64,000 nt of DNA from Bacillota bacterium (lineage in GTDB: Bacteria > Bacillota > UBA994 > UBA5500): contig JAEZJZ010000046.1 in NCBI GenBank assembly GCA_023436245.1, forward strand, positions 40,160-104,159, read 5' to 3'. Numbering within the stretch: the first letter of the stretch is position 1; each line of letters starts with the position of its first letter. The translations under genes were made by a program, and so were the position numbers. Under the pieces are notes generated by a model. The model saw nothing but the letters and a program-made list of their open reading frames with translations, ran no database searches and was not told the DNA's origin. Shown in pieces: positions 1 to 9,222 of this stretch.

Positions 1-491
1 TCTCGCACCACCGAATAGCCGCGATCTTCAGCGTGAGTCTGAATGGCATGGCCAATGTCCCCCGTCCTCTTGCCGATCAGAGCCTGTTCGATGCCCAGAT
101 AGAGGCACTCCTTGGTCACGGTCAAGAGGCGCTGCGTTTCCTCCGAAGTCTCGCCTACAGCATAGGTCCAAGCGGAGTCCGCCAACCAGCCATTCAGGTT
201 GACCACAAAATCCACCCCGACAATGTCCCCCGACATCAGCTTGCGGTTGGTCGGGAAACCATGACAGATCTCATCATTGACGGACGCACAGGTGGCAAAC
301 TGGTACCCCCGGTAACCCTTCTGCTCAGCACTCGCTCCGTGTTCACGCACGAAATCCTCGACGAACTTGTCGATGGCCAGGGTGGTTATCCCCGGCCGGA
401 TGAAACCTCGCAACTGCCGATGGCAGGCAGCCACAATCTTTCCCGCCTCGGCCATCAACGCTATCTCTCGCTCATTCTTGATGATGATCAA
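1..491 (-). CDS. map: Methionine aminopeptidase, type I (partial, C-terminus beyond window)
   Basis: Removes the initiator methionine from new proteins in the cytoplasm; a two-metal M24 family enzyme. About 163 N-terminal residues are visible. They contain the family order: substrate-side segment CHGFPTNRKLMSGDIVGVDF, then VVNLNGWLADSAWTYAVG, in which the aspartates of VDF and LADSAWT are the expected first metal-ligand region, and the GDIGHAIQTHAEDRGYSVVR segment with the conserved histidine. The likely start is TTG at 491, 8 nt after an AAGGAGGG ribosome binding site at 500-507; it gives a start I-I-I-K-N-E-R-E-I that matches the family. The gene is cut by the window edge, so completeness cannot be judged. 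Confidence 0.93.
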   Translation of the reverse strand, partial: MIIIKNEREIALMAEAGKIVAACHRQLRGFIRPGITTLAIDKFVEDFVREHGASAEQKGYRGYQFATCASVNDEICHGFPTNRKLMSGDIVGVDFVVNLNGWLADSAWTYAVGETSEETQRLLTVTKECLYLGIEQALIGKRTGDIGHAIQTHAEDRGYSVVR

Positions 492-703
492 AAACAGAAC
501 CCTCCTTGCACCACGGCTTCTGCCAAAGATTATACCATTAATCCAGCTGTTCATCCCGCAATCACCCAAATCCCCTTAAGCGCTGCGTCCCACCATCCAA
601 GTTCTTGCCGTTCTCCGGGGAATCGGTGATGGCAGGCTGATGTGTAGGCGCATGTCCGTTGAGTCAGCTGCATCGGGCGCGACGCACTACCAGAAGTGAC
701 TGC

Positions 704-1570
704 CTAACGTCGCAACTGAGAGTGGTCCAGGCGAGCAAAGGTATGGGTCTCGATGAAGCTAAAGCCGAGCGAATCATAGAGAGCGCGCGCCCCCCGATTG
801 CTGTCCAGCACGCCGAGCTTGACCACTTCTGCTCCGCGCTCGCGCAGCAGGTTGATGCAGAACTGGGTAATCTGGCGACCGTAACCCTTTCTTTGCTGGT
901 CTGCCGCGACCACCAAGTTGTCGATGTAGTCCGGGCCCACCTGCGCTAACCCCACAATCTGCCCATCAACTGCAAACAGCCAATTGTTCTGGGCTGCCTC
1001 CTGGAACTCCTGGCGAGCTGCGGCCTGATCATACCCAGGTGGATAAGGCAGCGTGGGATGAATGACGTTAGTCTCACGCAGTTCCCGGAAGCCCTCGTTC
1101 AGCAGGCGAATGCAGTGCTCGAACAGTTCATCCGTGTAGGGCAGTGCCTGCAAGTCCGCGCGGGGGAAGCCGGGACCGGTATAGCTGAGCAGATGCGAAG
1201 AGAACCAGGGGTGGAAACCGCGCGCGGCGAAGAATGCGGGGGCCCCGCCCCGGTCAGAGCGATAGCCGGTGCAAATGAGGTCCGCATCCCGCCGTCGCAG
1301 GTGTTCCGCCACCACCGTCCAGAGGGCACTGCCGATGCCTCGCTGCCTGAAGGCTGGGCCTACATACAGCCAGCAACTGATCTGCTGCCTGCCGCTCGCA
1401 GTCGCGCGCACCCCGGTGACGGCAGCACAACCCTGCAGGACTCCATCCCCATATACCCAGGTGGTATTGTCGGTCAGACGCTCGCTGATCTCATCAGGCT
1501 GCATATGCTTGTCCTCCTGGATCAGGGGGATCAGTACCGGCAAATCCGCTCGTTTGAATGATCTGATCAC
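704..1570 (-). CDS. Tandem GNAT-family N-acetyltransferase
   Basis: Predicted acetyl-CoA-dependent acetyltransferase of about 288 residues with two GNAT folds. The N-terminal copy carries the acetyl-CoA loop in VGPAFRQRGIGSALW (about residue 75), and the C-terminal copy carries a second one in VAADQQRKGYGRQITQF (about residue 225) followed by the typical NRGARALYDSLGF end. GTG at 1570 is chosen because a GGGAGG site lies 7 nt upstream; the longer frame from TTG at 1585 would place the start inside that site. The substrate is unknown. It is convergent with the map fragment's upstream region and divergent from the next gene, another GNAT protein, but the two are not close relatives. Confidence 0.88.
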   Translation of the reverse strand: MIRSFKRADLPVLIPLIQEDKHMQPDEISERLTDNTTWVYGDGVLQGCAAVTGVRATASGRQQISCWLYVGPAFRQRGIGSALWTVVAEHLRRRDADLICTGYRSDRGGAPAFFAARGFHPWFSSHLLSYTGPGFPRADLQALPYTDELFEHCIRLLNEGFRELRETNVIHPTLPYPPGYDQAAARQEFQEAAQNNWLFAVDGQIVGLAQVGPDYIDNLVVAADQQRKGYGRQITQFCINLLRERGAEVVKLGVLDSNRGARALYDSLGFSFIETHTFARLDHSQLRR

Positions 1571-1724
1571 TCTCTTCCCTCCCAAACATTTCTATCTATA
1601 TTCTGGCACTGCGACCAAGCATCAGCTAGGGCAGACTTGGGTCAAAACGAAAGAATGCCTACCCGCGAGCCCGGAAACATGCGACAATTGCCGAAGAAGT
1701 AGCTCACCAAGGAGGCGCTAGTCC

Positions 1725-2582
1725 ATGCGAAGCATAATCACGGTCAGGCACGACGATCGGGCACTCAAGCAGCAGTTGAATGACCTAACAGAACGCGTAT
1801 TCGGCTTCACATTCACCAGGTGGGATGCGCTCGGCATGTGGGACAGCCGCTACCAGGCGTATGCCATCGAGGAAGACGGACGACTGCTGGCCAACGTCTC
1901 GGTAGCGTTGATGGATCTGCTGATCGGCGGTCAACGCCAATCGGCAATTCAGATTGGGGCCGTGGCCACCCTGCCAGAAATGCGCGGTCAAGGGCTGTCC
2001 AGAACTCTGATGGAACACGTACTGCACGAGTATGCGGCAACGCCGGCCTTCCTCTTTGCCCACGAAGCGGTACTGGACTTCTACCCCCGCTTTGGATTCA
2101 AGCGGATGGCGGAGGTCCAGCCGTTCATCCAGTTGGCGACGCCCCTGCGTGGTGGCACTCCCTGCCAACTGCTTGCTGCAGATCACCCCTTGCTCAGACA
2201 GCGCCTGGAGACGCGGCAGCGGTCTTCCGAGATCCTGGACGTGGCAGAGGCTGCTTGGATCAATCTTTTTCACCTGGTCATGGAATTCGGAAATGCCACA
2301 TACTACTTGCCAGAGCACGATGCCATCGTCGTCGCTAAGCAGGAGGGCGATACAGTGCTGATCTACGATGTGCTCTGCGGCTCCGACAGTTCATTCGTGC
2401 AGGTCATTCCCGATCTGCCTTTTCCGGGGGCAACCAGATTGGAATTTGCCTTCACGCCGGATGGTCTCGGTGTCTCCTATCAGGAGGGACCCTTCGTGCG
2501 GGCAGACGACTGGGGCTACCTGTTCGGCCGGGGCATTGACTTCGGCGCGAGCAGTAAGTTTCCCTATATGTGTGTCACCTAA
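1725..2582 (+). CDS. GNAT-family acetyltransferase (Eis-like)
   Basis: Predicted N-acetyltransferase of 285 residues. The first ~140 residues form a GNAT domain with the acetyl-CoA signature in TLPEMRGQGLSRTLMEHVL (about residues 83-101) followed by FLFAHEAVLDFYPRFGFKR. The C-terminal half lacks a second clear GNAT signature, as in the Eis/sterol-carrier-like group of longer acetyltransferases. The ATG is preceded by CCAAGGAGG with about 7 nt spacing. A strong bidirectional terminator follows at 2593-2630. The substrate is not predictable. Confidence 0.85.
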   Translation: MRSIITVRHDDRALKQQLNDLTERVFGFTFTRWDALGMWDSRYQAYAIEEDGRLLANVSVALMDLLIGGQRQSAIQIGAVATLPEMRGQGLSRTLMEHVLHEYAATPAFLFAHEAVLDFYPRFGFKRMAEVQPFIQLATPLRGGTPCQLLAADHPLLRQRLETRQRSSEILDVAEAAWINLFHLVMEFGNATYYLPEHDAIVVAKQEGDTVLIYDVLCGSDSSFVQVIPDLPFPGATRLEFAFTPDGLGVSYQEGPFVRADDWGYLFGRGIDFGASSKFPYMCVT

Positions 2583-2592
2583 AGCACTGAAA

Positions 2593-2630
2593 AGAGAGTG
2601 GCGGCCCAGTTACGGGGCCGGCCACTCTCT
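2593..2630. terminator. Bidirectional intrinsic terminator
   Basis: Ten-base arms agagagtggc (2593-2602) and gccactctct (2621-2630), with an inner ggccc/ggggcc pairing. It lies between the converging genes ending at 2582 and 2637. Confidence 0.85.
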
Positions 2631-2636
2631 CACATT

Positions 2637-3218
2637 TTACTCGCCTGCAATCGGAATGTCAGTCAACGAAGAGCGGTAATCAGCCAGCTTGCCTTCATAA
2701 ACCAGCATTACGCGTTCGCTCTTCTGGAAGTCGGCTGGCGTGACCAAGCCACAGGGCTTACTGAACAACCGCACCCCGCCTTGCTCCAAGGCCGTGGAGA
2801 CAAACTGCGAACAGAAATAACTATACTGCCTGTCAACCGGGTAGCCGGCCGCCACACCCGCGAATCCGATCAGGTTGAAACTGTACTTTTCCTTCTGGCG
2901 CTCAAAACCCCGCACACTCTCCCGCACGGCCAGCCATTCGTCTGCAGACACCGGTAGTTCGTAGAGAGCGCAGCGCGTCTCGGAGAAGTAGGCGAACGTG
3001 CCGGAATCCACGTGCTCCTGTACGAACCCGCCGATGAACGGGTTTCTGGGCTGCAGCCGGCCGAAGCTGAACAACTCGTTCAGATTGCGATCAAAACCGA
3101 GGGATACATGGTTATATGGTTCACCCGTGTACAAACCGATGGCTCGAGTGATCAAAGAATAGGTATTAGAGAGCAGAATATAGAGTCTGGCGTTGGCAAC
3201 TGCTCGATCAACTTGCAT
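2637..3218 (-). CDS. Papain-like (permuted NlpC/P60, YiiX-type) protein
   Basis: Protein of about 193 residues with the layout of permuted papain-fold (NlpC/P60-like) hydrolases: an early histidine in GEPYNHVSLGF (about residue 37) and a later cysteine in QYSYFCSQFVSTALEQGG (about residue 135), in the order His then Cys. No signal peptide or membrane segment is seen, so it probably acts in the cytoplasm or at the inner membrane face; amide, thioester or lipid-linked substrates are all possible. ATG at 3218 is preferred over GTG at 3227 because the GTG lies inside the GGAGGTG site; spacing to the ATG is 6 nt. It is transcribed alone. Confidence 0.78.
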   Translation of the reverse strand: MQVDRAVANARLYILLSNTYSLITRAIGLYTGEPYNHVSLGFDRNLNELFSFGRLQPRNPFIGGFVQEHVDSGTFAYFSETRCALYELPVSADEWLAVRESVRGFERQKEKYSFNLIGFAGVAAGYPVDRQYSYFCSQFVSTALEQGGVRLFSKPCGLVTPADFQKSERVMLVYEGKLADYRSSLTDIPIAGE

Positions 3219-3387
3219 CGCGCCCACCTCCAGAAAATTAGCCTAGATACTTCTAGTATAATCGCGAACACGCTCTCCAGCAAACGGCAATAGGCGGAAA
3301 AAGCATATTATCCATTCTCAACTAGCGACCAGATTAGAGATTTCTTTAACTTTTTGCATTCTAATATTAATGATTTTAAGGAACATA

Positions 3388-3416
3388 TTGACTGCGTGGT
3401 TTCTTGCCTCTATAAT
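3388..3416 (+). promoter_or_regulatory. Sigma-A type promoter for the ABC exporter operon
   Basis: TTGACT (3388-3393), 17 bp spacer, perfect TATAAT (3411-3416), 51 nt upstream of the ATG at 3468. The surrounding 3240-3400 segment is AT-rich compared with its neighbours. Confidence 0.8.
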
Positions 3417-3467
3417 CCATCATAGAAGGTTAATTTTATCAACGAGGTAATTCAAGGAGGCAAGGTC

Positions 3468-5234
3468 ATGCAGGAGAAAAGCAAGGTTTCGAAGCAGTTG
3501 GCCCCGCTCTGGCCTTATGTCAGAAAACGCTGGCACCTACTGGTGGGCATCGTAGTTGCCGTGATCACGGGAGTGGGCGCAAACTTGCTCGTGTCCCGCG
3601 AACTGGGCGCCAGCGTCGACTTCGGCCTGGCTGGCGACATGTCCGGCTTCTTGCGCAGCCTGCTGGTGATCGTCGTCGCCTCCACCATTTCGGACGGAGC
3701 CTTCTTCACCCGCAGCGCATTGGCTGGTCGAGTCGCCGAGCAAATCTGCCATCAATTGCGAGTCGCCGCCGTCACCCACCTCAGTCACGCCAAGCCTCAA
3801 GCCCTACAGGGCACTCACAGCGGCGACTACACTTCCCGTCTGAGCAATGACCTAACCCTGGTGCGCGCCCTGTTCGCATCGGAAGCAGTGATGTTGATTC
3901 GTGCTCCCCTGCAGTGCGCACTTTCTTTGGGTCTGATGCTGCTCGTCTCCTGGAGGCTGACCCTGCTCTCCGTGGCCATTATCCCCCTTTTGATGCTGCT
4001 CTCCAACCGCGTCAGCCAGCCGATCAATGCACAGTCACAGATCGCGCAGGCGGAGCTGTCCAAGGTGACAGCACTATCACAGGATGCCATCCAGGGCACG
4101 CTGGTTACCAAGACGTTCAACCTGCAGCAGACAATGGCAGACCGCTACTGTGCGGCTGGACAGCGGCACGTTTCGGCGGCGATCAGCTTGGCAGGCAGCC
4201 AGGCCACCCTGCGCGCTGTCTCCTTCCTGATCGACTTGGCTCCCCTGTTGGTACTGTTCGGGTTGGGTGGGTACGAGGTGATTAGGGGCCGCCTCAGCTT
4301 GGGCGACATCATCGTGCTGCTCAATCTGGTCGGTAACCTCAGTTGGCCGTTGCAGATGATGGTGCAGGCGATGGGGCGAGTGAAGGCCACTGGACCGGCT
4401 GTGGCCAGGACCTTCGCCATCTTCGACCTGCCGCTGGAGCGCTCCGGCGGGAGCTCGCCAGTGACTACACCAGCAGCCGAGGCGGCAATCGAAGTGGCCG
4501 ATCTTCACTTCTCCTACGGCGATGAACAACCTGTGCTCAATCGGTTCAACCTGCGGGTCAACACTGGGGAGACGGTGGCGATCGTGGGTCCGAGTGGCGC
4601 TGGCAAGAGCACCCTACTCTCCCTGCTGCTCGGTCTGCTTGAGCCTGACGCGGGGGAAATCCGGGTCAACGGGCAGTCCGCCGCTGACTTGACTCTGGCC
4701 CATCTGCGGAGTCAGTTCTGCTACGTGCCGCAGGAGCCGACCTTGTTTGCGGCGAGCGTACGCGACAATATCCGCTTGGGAAGACCGGAAGCCACGAACG
4801 AACTGGTTCTGGCTGCCGCCAGGCAAGCCTTTGCACATGAGTTCATCAGCGCTCTACCTGCGGGCTACGACACCATCCTTGGAGAGAACGGGCAGGGGCT
4901 TTCTGGCGGACAGAAGCAGCGCATCGCCATCGCTCGGGCGTTTCTGCAGGATGCTCCGATTCTGTTGCTGGATGAAGCCACCTCCGCGTTGGATACCGAA
5001 TCTGAAGCGAGGATTCAGTTGGCAACTGAGGCTCTGCGCCAGGGGCGTACCATGCTGGTGGTGGCCCATCGCCTCTCCACCATCCAATCGGCCGATCGGA
5101 TTGCTGTGCTCGACCAAGGCCGAGTGGTTGAACTGGGTAGGCACGCCGACCTGATCGAGCAGTCCGGCCTGTACGCTTCACTGTACGAGAAGCAGCTGTC
5201 CTGCCAGGAGCACAACCTGGCGGCCAATTCTTAA
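3468..5234 (+). CDS. ABC exporter half-transporter, permease-ATPase (first of pair)
   Basis: 588-residue half-transporter of the MsbA/LmrA/BmrA type: membrane domain with about six segments in residues 20-310, nucleotide-binding domain from about 340. The ATPase motifs are intact: Walker A GPSGAGKS 374-381, signature LSGGQ 478-482, Walker B ILLLDE 498-503, H-loop histidine 534. It should pair with the next gene, which begins 14 nt after its stop, to export lipids, peptides or drugs; the cargo is not evident. The AAGGAGG site precedes the ATG, and a clear promoter lies at 3388-3416. No regulator is adjacent. Confidence 0.92.
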   Translation: MQEKSKVSKQLAPLWPYVRKRWHLLVGIVVAVITGVGANLLVSRELGASVDFGLAGDMSGFLRSLLVIVVASTISDGAFFTRSALAGRVAEQICHQLRVAAVTHLSHAKPQALQGTHSGDYTSRLSNDLTLVRALFASEAVMLIRAPLQCALSLGLMLLVSWRLTLLSVAIIPLLMLLSNRVSQPINAQSQIAQAELSKVTALSQDAIQGTLVTKTFNLQQTMADRYCAAGQRHVSAAISLAGSQATLRAVSFLIDLAPLLVLFGLGGYEVIRGRLSLGDIIVLLNLVGNLSWPLQMMVQAMGRVKATGPAVARTFAIFDLPLERSGGSSPVTTPAAEAAIEVADLHFSYGDEQPVLNRFNLRVNTGETVAIVGPSGAGKSTLLSLLLGLLEPDAGEIRVNGQSAADLTLAHLRSQFCYVPQEPTLFAASVRDNIRLGRPEATNELVLAAARQAFAHEFISALPAGYDTILGENGQGLSGGQKQRIAIARAFLQDAPILLLDEATSALDTESEARIQLATEALRQGRTMLVVAHRLSTIQSADRIAVLDQGRVVELGRHADLIEQSGLYASLYEKQLSCQEHNLAANS

Positions 5235-5248
5235 GGAGGGTCGTGGCG

Positions 5249-6982
5249 ATGAAGACTAGACCAACCCTGCAGAGACTCTTCGGCTACTTGAGTGGGTATC
5301 GGCGCACCTATCTGGCGGGCTATGGCTCAGAAGTAGCAGTGGAAGTTGCGCTTGAACTGACCTTAGCCTATCTGATCAAGGAACTGACCAACGCCGCTGT
5401 GCATCTGGACCTGCAACTCTTGCTGCAGGTTGCGGCCGTCTGCACCGGAATCACGCTGGCGGCAGTGCTCGTTCTGCCCGCTGCCATCCGCGCCCAGAAG
5501 GGAGCGGCCGAACAAGCGGGGCTTGACCTACGCCAGGCAGTCTTCCAACAGATCAACCGGTTGCCGCAGGCGCAACTGGAAAAGATGCACAGTGGCGATC
5601 TGGTCTCCCGCCTAACAAACGATGTGACCGCCGCCAAGGATGCATTCGGCTCCGTGCTGATCCAGGTGGGCGTCACCGTCTGCGTGGGCCTGGGCTGCGC
5701 ACTCTACATGTTCCTCTTGAGCTGGAAATTGGCGCTGGTGGCTCTCACCTTCGGCCTGCTCCCCTACTGCTTCAACCGCCTCACAGCCAAACGCCTGCGG
5801 CAGCGCAGCAGCGCTGTGCAATCGGGCCTGGGCAACCTCAATGCCCATCTGAAGGATATACTCACAGGCGGGAGAGTGTTGCGCGCCTACCGTCAGGAGG
5901 AGCGCTTCATCACGGCATACGATACCACCAGCCGAGAGACGCTGCGGCACGGTCTCGGCCGGGTGTGGCTGCAGAGCTTTGTGAACACGGCCAACGGCTT
6001 CTTCTCGAGCTTGGGACTGATTGGACTGCTGTCGCTGGCCAGCTACCTGATCATCACCAGACAGATCAGTCCCGGGGCGGCGATCGCAGCCGTGCAGTTG
6101 ATGACCCGCATGATCCGCCCCTTTCAGGTTCTGGGAGACCTCTGGGGGCAACTGCAGCACTCGTTGGCGGCAGCCGATCGTCTCTTCGTCATTCTGGACT
6201 CTGAGCCGGAGAGCTTGGCTGCGACAGGTGCGCCGGCACCCGACTGCCACGAGGAGGGCCTGCGACTGGTTGACGTGAGCTTTAGCTATGGCGAGAGGGC
6301 TGCAATCTCCGGCATCAATCTGACAGTGCCCAGGGGGCAGACGATCGCCCTGGTCGGCCCCAGCGGAAGCGGCAAGAGCACGTTGTTCAAGTTGCTGCTC
6401 GGTCTCTACCAGGCAGAGGGCGGAGCTATCTTGCTGAATGGCGCGAACATCCGCAACCTGGGGCTGCAGCGGCTGCGCGCGCAGATCGCCTTCGTGCCAC
6501 AGGACTCGTACCTGTACGCGGGAACAATCAGCGAAAACATCGCTTACGGTCGTCCCGGCGCCAGTCGGGAGGAGATCATGCAGGCGGCACAGGATGCCAA
6601 CGCCCATGACTTCATCATGACCCTGCCGCAGGGATATGACACCCCGGTCGGTGAAAGAGGTAATCAGCTCTCAGGCGGCCAGCGACAGCGCATCAGTATT
6701 GCCCGGGCAATACTAAAAGACGCCCCCTTCCTGCTCTTGGACGAGGCGACATCCAGTCTGGACAGCGAGTCAGAGGGGCTGGTGCAGAACGCGCTGACGC
6801 GGTTGATGGCGGGTCGCACCACCCTGGTGATTGCCCACCGCCTCTCCACCATTCAGCATGCCGACTGCATTCACGTGCTGTCAGACGGCCAGATCGTGGA
6901 GTCAGGCACACACGACGAGTTGCTGGCCCAAGACGGGCTCTATCGACATCTCTATACCATGCAGGAACACCAGGCCGCATAG
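5249..6982 (+). CDS. ABC exporter half-transporter, permease-ATPase (second of pair)
   Basis: Half-transporter of about 577 residues, partner of the preceding gene. Membrane domain in roughly residues 15-310 and ATPase domain with Walker A GPSGSGKS (about 370-377), LSGGQ (474-478) and Walker B FLLLDE (494-499), all intact, so both ATP sites of the heterodimer look competent. ATG at 5249 is chosen because AAGGAGGG lies 8 nt upstream; GTG at 5243 would be only 2 nt away. A hairpin repeat at 6997-7035 directly follows the stop and may end the operon. Confidence 0.92.
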   Translation: MKTRPTLQRLFGYLSGYRRTYLAGYGSEVAVEVALELTLAYLIKELTNAAVHLDLQLLLQVAAVCTGITLAAVLVLPAAIRAQKGAAEQAGLDLRQAVFQQINRLPQAQLEKMHSGDLVSRLTNDVTAAKDAFGSVLIQVGVTVCVGLGCALYMFLLSWKLALVALTFGLLPYCFNRLTAKRLRQRSSAVQSGLGNLNAHLKDILTGGRVLRAYRQEERFITAYDTTSRETLRHGLGRVWLQSFVNTANGFFSSLGLIGLLSLASYLIITRQISPGAAIAAVQLMTRMIRPFQVLGDLWGQLQHSLAAADRLFVILDSEPESLAATGAPAPDCHEEGLRLVDVSFSYGERAAISGINLTVPRGQTIALVGPSGSGKSTLFKLLLGLYQAEGGAILLNGANIRNLGLQRLRAQIAFVPQDSYLYAGTISENIAYGRPGASREEIMQAAQDANAHDFIMTLPQGYDTPVGERGNQLSGGQRQRISIARAILKDAPFLLLDEATSSLDSESEGLVQNALTRLMAGRTTLVIAHRLSTIQHADCIHVLSDGQIVESGTHDELLAQDGLYRHLYTMQEHQAA

Positions 6983-6996
6983 ACTCAGCGAAGCCG

Positions 6997-7035
6997 CCGT
7001 TTGGAACGCGGGGACAGTCCCCCCGTTCCAAACGG
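6997..7035. repeat. Palindromic GGAACG hairpin repeat, possible terminator
   Basis: Perfect 12-base arms ccgtttggaacg (6997-7008) and cgttccaaacgg (7024-7035) around a core with its own gggga/tcccc pairing. A related hairpin, ggaacgcg/cgcgttcc, occurs at 41754-41776. There is no U-tract, so this is a repeat first and a terminator second. Confidence 0.7.
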
Positions 7036-7107
7036 TGGCTGTTGCTTGCAGGAATTTCCTTCTGGCATGGCGAAAGAGGCAGCAACCACTTACTGGGAGG
7101 CGATCTG

Positions 7108-8298
7108 ATGCGCAGACGACCAGCACTCACACTGATCGTTCCACTGCTCTTCCTGGCTCTACTCTTGGGCTCCTGCTCCCGACCACCTACCACTCTGACT
7201 AGCGAACAGAAGTTGGCCGATTTTGAGTACCTGTGGCAGGTGCTGCACGATGAGTTCCCCATGTTTGGCGTGACCGAGCGGCAGTACGGCGTGCGCTGGC
7301 TGGAAAACTACGATCAGTATCGCCAGAGCGTGGCTGAGAGCAAGCACGATCTCGATTTCGCGGAGGCGATGGACAGGATGCTGCGAGATCTGCACCAGGG
7401 GCATACCCATCTTCTCTCGCCTAACGAATATGCGGCCTTTGTGGCTATGTTATCGGAGCCTGCATTGAGGGAGATGCATCAGGTGAAGGTGATGAACCTG
7501 GTGCTGCAGGAGCCGGATGTAATCGAACGCTATCAAATCTGGGGCAAAGCGGTCAAGGTTTCGACTGCGCCGAATCTTGGCGCGGTCATTCCGAAGGATA
7601 ACGTAATCACCCGCATCGAGGTCCCCGACCAAGTGGCCTATTTGCGTTTGGCGAGCATGGCAGAATACGCCGACGATGACGCCAGGATCGCAGATTTCCT
7701 GGCGAGCATCAGCGATTACCCCTATCTGATCATCGACATTCGCAGCAATGGCGGGGGCAGCGACCTCACCTGGATGAAGAAGATTGTCGCCCCGCTGCTG
7801 CAGAGTCCGATCAGCTACACCAGCTACAAGGTACTGCGCGGAGGTGACTTGGCAGAAAACTACTGGGGCGTCCAGCGCAACCTGCTGCCCATCGATGTAC
7901 TACCGAAAGCGCCATGTTACCCGCCGGAGGTGTTCAGTGACTTCCGCTACGCCGAGAAGACCGAAGCGACAATCAAACCTTCTGGAAGCGGCTTCGGCGG
8001 CGAAATCTACCTGCTGGTCAACCGGGGTGTGTTCTCGGCCTCAGAGGGTTTCGCCTGTTTCGCCAAGTGCACTGGCTGGGCCACGTTGGTGGGACAGCGC
8101 ACCGGCGGAGATGGCATGGGCTCCACTCCCATACTGATCAAGCTACCCGAAAGCGGCTTGCTGGTAAGGATGCGACTGGAGATGACCCTTAACCCAAATG
8201 GCAGCAGCAACTCCGAGTACGGAACTGCGCCGGATATCACGGTCGCTCCGACTGAAGACTCGCTATCCAAGACACTTGAACTAATTCAGTCACGATGA
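7108..8298 (+). CDS. S41-like (tail-specific protease fold) lipoprotein
   Basis: Secreted lipoprotein of 396 residues. The N-terminus has basic residues, a hydrophobic stretch and a lipobox LLGSC, with the lipidated cysteine near residue 23. The C-terminal ~200 residues resemble S41 C-terminal-processing proteases: YLIIDIRSNGGGSDL, the VNRGVFSASEGFACF segment, in which a serine sits where the family nucleophile is expected, and VGQRTGGDGMGS. No PDZ domain is obvious. The catalytic lysine was not assigned with certainty. ATG at 7108 follows a GGGAGG site; longer in-frame starts would hide the signal peptide. A terminator hairpin follows at 8304-8338. Confidence 0.82.
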   Translation: MRRRPALTLIVPLLFLALLLGSCSRPPTTLTSEQKLADFEYLWQVLHDEFPMFGVTERQYGVRWLENYDQYRQSVAESKHDLDFAEAMDRMLRDLHQGHTHLLSPNEYAAFVAMLSEPALREMHQVKVMNLVLQEPDVIERYQIWGKAVKVSTAPNLGAVIPKDNVITRIEVPDQVAYLRLASMAEYADDDARIADFLASISDYPYLIIDIRSNGGGSDLTWMKKIVAPLLQSPISYTSYKVLRGGDLAENYWGVQRNLLPIDVLPKAPCYPPEVFSDFRYAEKTEATIKPSGSGFGGEIYLLVNRGVFSASEGFACFAKCTGWATLVGQRTGGDGMGSTPILIKLPESGLLVRMRLEMTLNPNGSSNSEYGTAPDITVAPTEDSLSKTLELIQSR

Positions 8299-8303
8299 AG
8301 GTG

Positions 8304-8338
8304 AGGGGCACGCAAGGCATGAAGCCGCGCGTGCCCCT
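8304..8338 (+). terminator. Terminator hairpin after the S41-like gene
   Basis: Ten-base arms aggggcacgc (8304-8313) and gcgtgcccct (8329-8338), 6 nt after the stop at 8298. The U-tract is poor, so it could also be a protective 3' hairpin. Confidence 0.6.
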
Positions 8339-8397
8339 GTCACATGAAAAGTGCCGGCGTCGGCAGGGCATGCTAGTTGGGGAAGAAGGTGGGCAAA

Positions 8398-9060
8398 GTG
8401 GCAGAACGGGTAGAAGCTTTTCTGGGAGAGTATGCGGCAGGAAAAAGTGAACTGGCAGTCAACCGGGCGTTGGCTTGCCTTGGGCAGGGCGAGCAGGTGA
8501 CGCTGGTAGATCTTGACTTGGTGGAGCCGACCTATACTCTCCGGCCACTCCGGTCGAGGCTGACTGAACTGGGCCTCACGGTGGTTGCCTGGTCCACGGA
8601 GGAGACGACCGGGCTGGGCGAAGCCGGAATGACGCTAAACCCGGCAGCTAAGTCGGCTCTCCGGCGACCGGGAACGGTGATTCTAGACGTAGGTTATGGC
8701 CCATATGGCAGCAGCGTGCTCAACCTGATCGACGGAGCCTGGGGGCACCCGCAGCTAGAGCAGCATCTGGTGATCAACACAGCCAGGCCGCTGACCAGTT
8801 CAGTCGATTTGATCATAGAGGAGGCGGCGCGCTTTCAGGGTTTGACCGACCTAATCAACAACACGCATCTTGGCCATGAGACTACCGTTTCAGACGTAGA
8901 GCGCGGGGCGGAGGTGGTTTCCGCCGCCGCAGATAAGCTGGGCATCCCTATGCTGGCCAGTTGCGCGCTGGAGGAGCTGGCGGCAGAGATTGGCCCGTTG
9001 GACTCTGTGGGCTGCCTAATCTGGCCCCTCCATCGTTATATGCAAGACGCGTTCTGGTAA
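8398..9060 (+). CDS. P-loop NTPase-like protein next to the 2-oxoacid oxidoreductase operon
   Basis: Protein of 220 residues with a P-loop GEYAAGKS at residues 10-17 and a possible Walker B-like strand TVILDVGYGPYGSS near the middle. It is reminiscent of MinD/SIMIBI-type NTPases (VTLVDLDLVEPTYTLR). GTG at 8398 is preferred because AAGGTGG lies 5 nt upstream; TTG at 8377 and GTG at 8389 are alternatives. It is followed, after a 160-nt gap filled with two repeats, by the korABCD-like genes in the same direction. A role as a maturation or accessory NTPase for that enzyme is an inference only. Confidence 0.7.
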   Translation: MAERVEAFLGEYAAGKSELAVNRALACLGQGEQVTLVDLDLVEPTYTLRPLRSRLTELGLTVVAWSTEETTGLGEAGMTLNPAAKSALRRPGTVILDVGYGPYGSSVLNLIDGAWGHPQLEQHLVINTARPLTSSVDLIIEEAARFQGLTDLINNTHLGHETTVSDVERGAEVVSAAADKLGIPMLASCALEELAAEIGPLDSVGCLIWPLHRYMQDAFW

Positions 9061-9085
9061 AGCCCCATGATTGAGCTCAAGCCAG

Positions 9086-9138
9086 GTCATCCTGAGCGCA
9101 CGCGAGGGGTCCAGATTCTTCGCCGCGTTCGGAATGAC
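9086..9138. repeat. Dispersed GTCAT-CTGAGCGCA repeat (imperfect inverted)
   Basis: Starts gtcatcctgagcgca and ends cggaatgac, so the termini are inverted (gtcat/atgac). A second, shorter copy starts gtcattctgagcgca at 26451. Similar elements beginning GTCATTCTGAGCG are widespread in bacterial genomes. Confidence 0.6.
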
Positions 9139-9142
9139 ACTA

Positions 9143-9175
9143 GATGAGACGAAGGGTCTGGCCCTTCGTCTCATC
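9143..9175. repeat. GAGACGAAGGG hairpin repeat, copy 1
   Basis: Inverted repeat gatgagacgaaggg / cccttcgtctcatc around a short core. The same hairpin, followed by a related tail ending tcgaaaaa, is found at 57127-57175. It sits in the leader of the oxidoreductase operon and could act as an attenuator or simply be a mobile repeat. Confidence 0.65.
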
Positions 9176-9222
9176 CGACAGGGCTCTCGAAAAAGTCGTC
9201 AATGTTTGAGGAGGTAGTGACT